Assembly (NCBI GenBank): GCA_004556965.1
Contig: SFFE01000036.1
Span: 1-10,739, forward strand
Origin: Clostridiales bacterium
GTDB lineage: Bacteria > Bacillota > Clostridia > Oscillospirales > Oscillospiraceae
Direction of reading: 5' to 3'
DNA: 10,739 nucleotides
Positions within the stretch are counted from its first letter, which is position 1. Every line of letters begins with the position of its first letter. The notes under the pieces are model-generated. The model had not been told where the DNA came from. It was given only the letters and a program-made list of their open reading frames with translations, and made no database searches. Below are positions 5,833 to 10,739 of this stretch, piece after piece. Both the position numbers and the translations under genes were made by a program.

Positions 5833-6723
5833 TTACTGCTCCTCCTTCCGGTTCGCTGCTTCCGCGTCGGCCATCGCCTGCAGGTTGCAGTAGTGATGCC
5901 GTCTCTGGAAGACCTTCTGCTCCTGCTCCTCATAGATCTTGGAGCGGGCGATCGCTTCGTCGAAGTCCACGAGATGGCCGTCGAATTCGGGGCCGTCCAC
6001 GCAGGTGAACTTCATCTTGCCGTCCACGGTCAGGCGGCAGCCGCCGCACATGCCGGAGCCGTCGATCATGATGCAGTTCATATCGACCATGGTGGCCACG
6101 CCGTATTCCTTCGTGATCTCGCACACGAACTTCATCATCGGCAGCGGGCCGATGCAGATGCAGTGGTCATACTGCTTGCCTTCGGCCTTGGCCTGCTCGA
6201 GCAGTTCCTTGAGCTTCACGGTGACGAAGCCCTTTTCGCCGTAGGTGCCGTCGTCCGTCATCATGTAGAGATTGCGGCAGCAGGCGCGCATCTCGTCTTC
6301 GAGCACGACGATGTTCTTGGAGCGGAAGCCCGCGATGATATCGACCTCGCAGCCGCGCGCGTTGGCCTCCTTGGCCTGCGGCCACGCGATGGCGCAGCCG
6401 GAGCCGCCGCCCACGACGATGACCTTGTGCATGTCGTCGAACTCGGCAGGGTTGCCGAGCGGGCCGACCACGTCGGCCACATAGTCGCCCTCGTTCATGC
6501 TCGCCAGCAGCGCGGTGGTGCTGCCGACCTTCTGCATGATGACGGTGACGTCGCCAGCTTCGCGGTCATAGTAAGAGATCGTGATGGGCATACGTTCGCC
6601 GAACTCATCGACGCGGAACATCAGAAACTGACCCGGCTGCGCCTTGCGGGCGACCAGCGGCGCGTGGAAGGTCACGCGGTACATATTATCCGATAATTGT
6701 TCTTTTTTGACGATTTTGAACAT
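5833..6723 (-). CDS. nfnA: NfnA: small FAD/[2Fe-2S] subunit of NADH-dependent reduced ferredoxin:NADP+ oxidoreductase
   Basis: This 296-residue protein of the sulfide dehydrogenase/PyrK-like ferredoxin-NADP reductase group has an FAD domain with RMPITISYYD (44-53) and MQKVGSTT. An NAD-binding GGGSGCAIAWPQAK (105-118) follows. A C-terminal [2Fe-2S] region has D221, C226, C229 and C241 (IDGSGMCGGC, then FTCVDGPEFDG). In characterised NfnA the cluster has an unusual Asp plus three Cys ligation, and D221 sits where that Asp would be; this assignment is by motif memory. The frame opens at GTG 6732, but that codon is part of the GAGGTG ribosome binding site. ATG 6723, 6 nt downstream, is preferred (MFKIVKKEQL). 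It is first in the operon, with a consensus promoter just upstream and nfnB 2 nt downstream. Confidence 0.9.
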   Translation of the reverse strand: MFKIVKKEQLSDNMYRVTFHAPLVARKAQPGQFLMFRVDEFGERMPITISYYDREAGDVTVIMQKVGSTTALLASMNEGDYVADVVGPLGNPAEFDDMHKVIVVGGGSGCAIAWPQAKEANARGCEVDIIAGFRSKNIVVLEDEMRACCRNLYMMTDDGTYGEKGFVTVKLKELLEQAKAEGKQYDHCICIGPLPMMKFVCEITKEYGVATMVDMNCIMIDGSGMCGGCRLTVDGKMKFTCVDGPEFDGHLVDFDEAIARSKIYEEQEQKVFQRRHHYCNLQAMADAEAANRKEEQ

Positions 6724-6743
6724 GAAATTCACCTCACTGAACG

Positions 6744-6772
6744 ATTATAGCGGAAACCGCCGGTTTTCACAA
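6744..6772 (-). promoter_or_regulatory. Sigma-A promoter of nfnAB with a palindrome in the spacer
   Basis: Read on the minus strand, TTGTGA (6772-6767), a 17-bp spacer and a perfect TATAAT (6749-6744) make a strong promoter. The expected transcript start is near 6737, only about 14 nt before the ATG, so the leader is little more than the ribosome binding site. The spacer holds the near-palindrome AAACCGGCGGTTT (minus strand), a possible operator. Confidence 0.85.
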
Positions 6773-6935
6773 GTCTAATCGAACTAATCTAAAAATTAAC
6801 ACGTAAAATCACCCAAATTTGTCACATCTCACAAAAAATGTGTCTTGAAACACAACACGCTGTCGCGTAACTGTGCCGAAAAAGGGACACCCTGTTGGGA
6901 ACGCTCTGTGAATTTAAATGGGTAATTCCATAGCA
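6773..6935. promoter_or_regulatory. AT-rich upstream region of nfnAB with an imperfect TTGT-N8-ACAA palindrome
   Basis: There is no gene in this gap. It is clearly richer in A and T than its surroundings. TTGTCACATCTCACAA (6819-6834) is an imperfect 16-bp palindrome about 50 bp upstream of the -35 box. Its outer TTGT/ACAA resembles half-sites of redox regulators such as Rex or of CRP/FNR proteins, but the inner bases do not match either well. A regulator site is a guess. Confidence 0.3.
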
Positions 6936-6967
6936 TTTCCGCCCCGGCCAGTTGGCCGGGGCGGGAA
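6936..6967 (-). terminator. GC-rich palindrome after mnmA (copy 2 of 2)
   Basis: The 26-base palindromic core at 6939-6964 is identical to 3348-3373. It begins about 18 nt after the mnmA stop at 6985. On the minus strand the stem is followed by AAATGCTATGG, so there is no U-tract. It marks the end of the mnmG/mnmA block, but it may work by another mechanism than standard intrinsic termination. Confidence 0.5.
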
Positions 6968-6984
6968 TGTCCGTTTCCACAATA

Positions 6985-7983
6985 TTAAACAATGAAGCCG
7001 CCGCCGAGGACGCGGTCGCCGTCGTAAAGCACGGCGGACTGCCCCGGCGCGGGCGCACGCACCGGCTCGTCGCAGGTGATGGTGACGCGGTCGCCCTCGG
7101 CGACCACGGTACAGGGCGGATTCTCCCACTTCGTATGGCGCACGCGCACCGTCGCGCGGATGGGCGCTTCGGGCGGGTCGATGAGCCAGTTGAAGCGCTC
7201 GGCGTGCACCTCGGTGTGGAACAGCTCCTCCCAAAGCGCCAGCTCGACCGTATTCGCAGCCGCGTCGATGCGCGAGACATACACCTTGCGCCCGTCCACA
7301 AGGCCGGGGCGGCGCTGGCCGACGGTGTAGCGGAAAATGCCGTCATGCTGCCCGATGACCGCACCGTGCAGCACAAAATCGCCCGGCCCGGGCAGGGCCG
7401 TGCGCTGTGCCATCCAGTTTACATAATCCTTATCCGGGATGAAGCAGATCTCCATGCTGTCGGGCTTGTGCGCGACGGGGAGACGGAATGCATCGGCCAA
7501 AGCGCGCACCTGCGCCTTTTCATAATCGCCGAGCGGCAGCAGCAGCCGCGACACCTGTTCGCGCGTCAGGCGGCAGAGCATGTAGCTCTGGTCGTTCGCA
7601 GGCATACCTTTATATAATGCGCCACCGCGCGTGCGGGCGTAGTGCCCGGTGGCGACGTACTGCGCGCCGAGCGCGTCCGCGCAGGCGAGCAGCGCCTGGA
7701 ACTTGACAGCGGGGTTGCAGAGAATGCAGGGGTTCGGCGTTTTCCCTTCGAGATACGCCGCCGCGAAGGGGGCGCAGACGTGCGTCTCCAGCGCGTCGCG
7801 GATGTCCAGCACGCGCAGGGGGACGCCCACCGCGTCGGCCACCATCTGCGCATCCTGCGCGCCGGCGCCGGGAACGCCGTTATCGAGATACAGCCCCGTG
7901 ACGGCATAGCCCTGCCGCAGCAGCAGCGCGGCGCTGACGGCGGAGTCCACCCCGCCCGACAGGCCGAGAATGACGTGTTCCAT
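6985..7983 (-). CDS. mnmA: tRNA-specific 2-thiouridylase MnmA
   Basis: This 332-residue cytoplasmic enzyme activates U34 of tRNAs for Lys, Glu and Gln with ATP and inserts sulfur at C2. The N-terminal PP-loop SGGVDS is at 9-14. TPNPC gives C86 and EICF gives C180, the two catalytic cysteines of the family. ATGHYAR (111-117), DQSYML (131-136) and YTVGQRRPGL (219-228) are further MnmA signatures. The protein is shorter than the roughly 370 residues of E. coli MnmA, mainly in the region after the PP-loop (LYLDNGVPGAGAQDAQMVAD). The ATG at 7983 has a weak GAGG upstream. No promoter is clear in the 76 bp before repeat cluster 3, so it may be read through from mnmG 338 bp upstream. A palindrome lies after the stop. 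Confidence 0.93.
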   Translation of the reverse strand: MEHVILGLSGGVDSAVSAALLLRQGYAVTGLYLDNGVPGAGAQDAQMVADAVGVPLRVLDIRDALETHVCAPFAAAYLEGKTPNPCILCNPAVKFQALLACADALGAQYVATGHYARTRGGALYKGMPANDQSYMLCRLTREQVSRLLLPLGDYEKAQVRALADAFRLPVAHKPDSMEICFIPDKDYVNWMAQRTALPGPGDFVLHGAVIGQHDGIFRYTVGQRRPGLVDGRKVYVSRIDAAANTVELALWEELFHTEVHAERFNWLIDPPEAPIRATVRVRHTKWENPPCTVVAEGDRVTITCDEPVRAPAPGQSAVLYDGDRVLGGGFIV

Positions 7984-8059
7984 AAAATAGCCTCGCAGAG
8001 TTCGCCGCCGCAGCGGCGAAAAAATTTCAATCCGTTTTTTCCGGCGACATGCGCGGCAA
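7984..8059. other. Gap upstream of mnmA with a small hairpin
   Basis: The stem TTCGCCGC/GCGGCGAA (8003-8022) lies between mnmA and repeat cluster 3. On the minus strand it is preceded by TTTTTT and followed by the mnmA leader. There is a TTGAAA on the minus strand just upstream, but no matching -10, so a promoter is not supported. Confidence 0.4.
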
Positions 8060-8239
8060 CGTCAGAAGACGCTCACTTCATTCCGTTTCCGTCTGAAGCC
8101 GAAAACTCCATATTCGCTCCCGCCTCCTTCCTTCCAAAACCGAAACATCGGTTTCGGTTTTGCTGAGGAGGAACGGGGAAATGGATGTGGAACTTCCCCG
8201 CTTGCCGGGGAAGCGGAACGCAATGCACCCGTTCTGACG
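8060..8239. repeat. Intergenic structured-repeat cluster 3 (complete-looking 180-bp inverted pair)
   Basis: This is the most symmetrical copy. It starts CGTCAGAAGACGC and ends CCCGTTCTGACG. A perfect hairpin sits in the middle (CAAAACCGAAAC 8135-8146, loop ATCG, GTTTCGGTTTTG 8151-8162). The left arm, read on the minus strand, contains GGAAGGAGGCGGGAGCGAAT then ATGGAGTTTTCGG. The right arm contains GAGGAGGAACGGGGAAATGG and the stem CTTCCCCG/CGGGGAAG (8193-8213). The two arms are diverged inverted copies of each other. No target-site duplication is obvious. It lies between mnmG and mnmA, and both are transcribed on the minus strand, so it may be part of their transcript. Confidence 0.8.
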
Positions 8240-8270
8240 CCGCGGAGAGAACGTGCGCGCCTCTGGCGCG

Positions 8271-8328
8271 TGCGCTGAACGAAGCGCATCCCCTCGATTA
8301 GCAACCCAGCGTCAGCGGTTGCTAATCG
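8271..8328. repeat. Hairpins at the 3' end of mnmG, one overlapping its stop codon
   Basis: CGATTAGCAACC (8295-8306) and GGTTGCTAATCG (8317-8328) form a perfect 12-bp stem. The mnmG TAG stop (8324-8322) and its Asp codon lie inside one arm. A smaller stem TGCGCT/AGCGCA (8271-8288) follows. Neither is followed by a U-tract on the minus strand. The stem looks like the other variable hairpins of the repeat family, lying next to cluster 3, and probably forms the mnmG mRNA 3' structure. Confidence 0.65.
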
Positions 8329-10187
8329 AAATTAAGATACACCATCAGCGTTGCGATATCCGCGGGCGACACGCCGGAGATGCGGCTGGCCTGGCCGATA
8401 TTCGCCGGGCGCAGCTTCTGCAGCTTCTGGCGCGCCTCCAGGCGCAGGCAGGTGACGGCGGTGTAGTCGATGTCCTCCGGCAGGCGGCGGTTTTCGAGTT
8501 TGGAGAATTCCTCGACCTGCTTGAGCTGGCGCTTGATGTACCCCGCGTATTTCAGCCGGATCTCCGCCTGCTCCCACACGGGACGCGGAAGGTCCGGGCG
8601 CGCGGCGTCGAACGGGGCGAGGTCGGCATACGTGATCTGCGGGCGGCGCAGGAGGTCGGCAAGGCTCGCGCCCGACGTGGTCGGCGCGGTGCCGCGCGAC
8701 ACAAGCATGTCCGCAAGCGCTTCGGACGGCGGGAGATGCGTGCGCTCGAGCCGCTCGCACTCCGCGTCCACGGCGCGGTACTTTTCCAGCACGGCCTCGT
8801 ACCGTGCGTCCGAAATCAGGCCGATGCGGTGGCCGATGGCGCTCAGGCGCTCGTCGGCATTGTCCTGCCGGTGCAGCAGGCGGTATTCCGAGCGGGAGGT
8901 CATGATGCGGTACGGCTCGTTCGTGCCCTTCGTGACGAGGTCGTCGATCAGCGTGCCGATGTACCCGTCCGAGCGGCGGAGCACCATCGGCGTCTCGCCC
9001 TTGAGCTGCAGCGCGGCGTTCACGCCCGCGACGAAGCCCTGCACGGCGGCCTCCTCGTACCCGGACGAGCCGTTGAACTGTCCCGCGCCGTAGAGTCCGG
9101 CAATCCTCTTCGTCTCCAGCGTGGGCTTCAGTTCCGTGGGATCGACGCAGTCGTACTCGATGGCGTAGGCGCAGCGGGTCATCTCCGCGTGCTCCAGACC
9201 CGGAATGGTGTGCAGCATCTCGACCTGCACATCCTCCGGAAGCGACGAGGAAAAGCCCTGAATGTACAGCTCCTCGGTATTCAGCCCCATCGGCTCCACA
9301 AAGAGCTGGTGGCGCGGCTTATCGGGGAAGGTCATGATCTTCGTCTCGATCGACGGGCAGTAGCGCGGGCCGACGCCCTCGATCACGCCGGAGTAGATCG
9401 GGCTGCGGTCGAGATTCGCGCGGATGATTTCATGCGTGCGCTCGTTCGTATACGTCAGGTAGCAGACGGCCTTGTTCTCCACGGGGCGCGTAGTCGTGAA
9501 GGAAAACGGCTCGATCCCGTCGTCGCCGGGCTGCAGCTCCATTTTGGAGAAGTCCACCGTGCGCGCGTTCACACGCGGGGGCGTGCCGGTCTTAAAGCGG
9601 CGCATGGAAAGTCCCAGCGCCGCGCAGCATTCCGCGAGCGGCCCCGCCGCCGCAAGCCCGTCCGGCCCCGAGTCGCGCAGCACGTCGCCCACAATGGTGC
9701 GCCCGCGCAGGTACGTGCCCGTGGCGAGCACGACCGCGCGGCAGCGATAGACTGCTCCCGTCGCCGTCACCACGGCGGAAACACGGCCGCGGTCCACCTC
9801 GACCGAGACGACCTCCGCCTGCTTGACGCGGAGGTTTTCCTGCAATTCCAAGGTGTGCTTCATCACGGACTGGTACAGCCGCCGGTCGGCCTGCGCGCGC
9901 AGCGAGTGCACCGCCGGGCCTTTGCCGCGGTTGAGCATCCGGTACTGGATGCACGCTTTGTCCGCCGCGCGCGCCATCTCGCCGCCGAGCGCGTCCAGCT
10001 CGCGCACGAGGTGGCCCTTGCCCGTGCCGCCGATGGCCGGGTTGCACGGCATGTTGCCCACCGCGTCGAGGTTGATCGTAAAGCAGACCGTGTCCAGCCC
10101 CAGGCGCGCGGCGGCCAGCGCGGCTTCAATGCCCGCGTGCCCCGCGCCGACCACGGCGATGTCACAGGTTCCGGCGTCGTATCGCAT
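8322..10187 (-). CDS. mnmG: tRNA uridine-34 carboxymethylaminomethylation enzyme MnmG (GidA)
   Basis: This 621-residue FAD enzyme works with the GTPase MnmE to make cmnm5U/nm5U at tRNA wobble U34. The dinucleotide fold GAGHAG (14-19) opens the protein. NMPCNPAIGGTGKGHL (45-60) carries C48, and GPRYCPSIETK (273-283) carries C277, the two catalytic cysteines and PROSITE-type signatures of the family. LATGTYLRG (154-162) and the C-terminal helical region for MnmE/tRNA binding (IAGLYGAGQFNGSSGYEEAA to the end) are present. Length is normal. GGAGG (10199-10195) sits 7 nt before ATG 10187. A promoter is proposed at 10221-10249. In many Firmicutes mnmE is next door; here the upstream side is repeats and the contig end. 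mnmA, whose product acts on the same nucleotide, lies downstream on the same strand. Confidence 0.95.
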   Translation of the reverse strand: MRYDAGTCDIAVVGAGHAGIEAALAAARLGLDTVCFTINLDAVGNMPCNPAIGGTGKGHLVRELDALGGEMARAADKACIQYRMLNRGKGPAVHSLRAQADRRLYQSVMKHTLELQENLRVKQAEVVSVEVDRGRVSAVVTATGAVYRCRAVVLATGTYLRGRTIVGDVLRDSGPDGLAAAGPLAECCAALGLSMRRFKTGTPPRVNARTVDFSKMELQPGDDGIEPFSFTTTRPVENKAVCYLTYTNERTHEIIRANLDRSPIYSGVIEGVGPRYCPSIETKIMTFPDKPRHQLFVEPMGLNTEELYIQGFSSSLPEDVQVEMLHTIPGLEHAEMTRCAYAIEYDCVDPTELKPTLETKRIAGLYGAGQFNGSSGYEEAAVQGFVAGVNAALQLKGETPMVLRRSDGYIGTLIDDLVTKGTNEPYRIMTSRSEYRLLHRQDNADERLSAIGHRIGLISDARYEAVLEKYRAVDAECERLERTHLPPSEALADMLVSRGTAPTTSGASLADLLRRPQITYADLAPFDAARPDLPRPVWEQAEIRLKYAGYIKRQLKQVEEFSKLENRRLPEDIDYTAVTCLRLEARQKLQKLRPANIGQASRISGVSPADIATLMVYLNFD

Positions 10188-10220
10188 GAATGTGCCTCCG
10201 AAAGAATAGGATAACGTCTT

Positions 10221-10249
10221 ATTTTACGACGGGCATGTGGAAAAAGCAA
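10221..10249 (-). promoter_or_regulatory. Sigma-A promoter of mnmG
   Basis: Read on the minus strand, TTGCTT (10249-10244), a 17-bp spacer and TAAAAT (10226-10221) form a reasonable promoter. The expected start is near 10214, leaving a leader of about 27 nt with GGAGG before the ATG. Confidence 0.6.
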
Positions 10250-10262
10250 TAGGGCGGCGGAG

Positions 10263-10489
10263 CGTCAGAGGTGCCCACACCGTCCCGCGTCCTATTCCAC
10301 CCCATTTCTTTCTGCTCGTGCAGAAAGAAACCGGGTGGAGCCTGGCGTCAGAAGCCGCTCGCTGCGCTCCGTTTCCGCGGCAAGCGCGCCGTCTCCATAT
10401 CCGCTCCCGGCTTCTTCCTATTCCAAACGCAAGTCAAGCTTGCGTTTGGAACCTGAGCACGCCAAAGGGGGATGTGGGCCCCCCTTTGG
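10263..10489. repeat. Intergenic structured-repeat cluster 4 (tandem arms plus variable hairpins)
   Basis: Read on the minus strand, a full arm (10421-10346) has GGAAGAAGCCGGGAGCGGAT, ATGGAGACGG, GGAAACGG and the end CTTCTGACG. It is preceded by a perfect 12-bp hairpin (TCCAAACGCAAG 10422-10433, CTTGCGTTTGGA 10439-10450). After it comes a second hairpin (11-bp TTTCTTTCTGC/GCAGAAAGAAA, 10305-10330, with outer CCACCC/GGGTGG) and a shortened arm (10296-10263) ending CTCTGACG. On the other side of the first hairpin lies a diverged segment with the stem CCAAAGGGGG/CCCCCTTTGG (10462-10489). No gene is supported here. Confidence 0.75.
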
Positions 10490-10640
10490 AATCCCCCAGC
10501 AACGCACCTTGGTGGTGAAATTGCCTTGGTGTTATAGGGCCGGCACTCATCCCTATGTCTTACGATGGCAAGCATCTGGCGCGAACGCAAGCGGTTCGCG
10601 CGCCACGGTGCAGAATTGTACGTTTGGCGGCGGTGCGTAA
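10490..10640. other. Non-coding repeat-like tail next to the contig end
   Basis: I find no supported gene in this stretch. It holds one GC-rich inverted repeat, with GGCGCGAAC near 10578 and GGTTCGCGC near 10592, both close to the terminal repeat. The open frames crossing it run through the repeat and have no ribosome binding site or recognisable domain. It is probably the continuation of a dispersed intergenic repeat. Confidence 0.45.
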
Positions 10641-10739
10641 CGCACCCAAAGCCTTCCCCTTGAGTAAACGCTGAATAAATCAAGTTTTGCCCAAAGAGGA
10701 AGGGATAGCAGCAAGAAACGAGACAAATTCGAAACTTTA
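10641..10739. repeat. Right copy of the 99-bp exact terminal inverted repeat
   Basis: This is the exact reverse complement of bases 1-99. The sequence just inside it (GTGCGTAA, 10633-10640) differs from the sequence just inside the left copy, so the repeat length is exactly 99. Confidence 0.93.

Noticed and set aside
4814..5893. A 359-codon plus-strand frame opposite nfnB, and a similar 267-codon frame opposite nfnA (5893-6696)
   Set aside because: Both are antisense shadows of strongly recognised flavoprotein genes and show no domains of their own.
7984..8040. Promoter for mnmA at TTGAAA (minus strand)
   Set aside because: The region 16-18 bp downstream of the TTGAAA is a GC-only stem with no -10-like hexamer.
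8253..10214. A 653-codon open frame on the plus strand opposite mnmG
   Set aside because: It is a GC-rich antisense shadow of mnmG, with arginine/histidine/alanine-rich low-complexity translation, no ribosome binding site and no family likeness.
10348..10683. A 111-codon minus-strand frame at the right end, and small frames at 2249-2608 and 2400-2657
   Set aside because: They run through repeat arms and hairpins, have no proper ribosome binding site at their starts, and show no recognisable domain.
1..10739. Whole window as a transposon or linear plasmid with 99-bp terminal inverted repeats
   Set aside because: There is no transposase or replication gene, the content is housekeeping, and the repeat length equals a common assembler k-mer. 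An assembly break at a genomic repeat explains it more simply.

Overview
The window looks like one complete metagenome-style contig from the chromosome of a GC-rich Firmicute, most likely a gut Clostridia of the Oscillospiraceae/Ruminococcaceae type. This placement is inference. It rests on strongly G/C-biased codons, GGAGG-type ribosome binding sites, TTG starts, consensus sigma-A promoters, an NfnAB pair and MnmA/MnmG of clostridial character. No rRNA, tRNA, CRISPR array, transposase or integrase is visible.

Layout. The first and last 99 bases are exact reverse complements of each other. From the left end comes a plus-strand pair: an MOP-superfamily polysaccharide flippase (153-1559) and a small multidrug-export family membrane protein (1593-2075). 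A block of structured intergenic repeats follows (2076-2404). Next is a divergent pair, an XRE/cI-like repressor (minus, 2487-2804) and an unrecognised 106-residue protein (plus, 3010-3330), separated by an operator-rich, AT-rich region. A YgjV-like membrane protein (minus, 3573-4094) has its own promoter and terminator. The minus-strand nfnA-nfnB operon (6723 down to 4433) encodes the electron-bifurcating NADH-dependent reduced ferredoxin:NADP+ oxidoreductase, with a consensus promoter and a distal intrinsic terminator. Then come mnmA (6985-7983) and mnmG (8322-10187), two enzymes that modify U34 at the tRNA wobble position. The rest, to the right end, is repeat-rich non-coding DNA.

The genes are ordinary housekeeping or envelope functions. 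The unusual content is between them. A family of structured repeats recurs in four intergenic clusters (about 2076-2383, 4297-4432, 8060-8239, 10263-10489). Its arms share purine-rich blocks and a terminus reading TTCTGACG. They surround hairpins whose stem sequences differ completely from copy to copy while pairing is kept. The repeat terminus CGTCAGAAGACGC starts at the very next base after the TAA stop of two unrelated genes. This family is the best candidate here for something undescribed. The 99-bp terminal inverted repeat more likely reflects how the contig was assembled (repeat break points at k=99) than a linear replicon or transposon.
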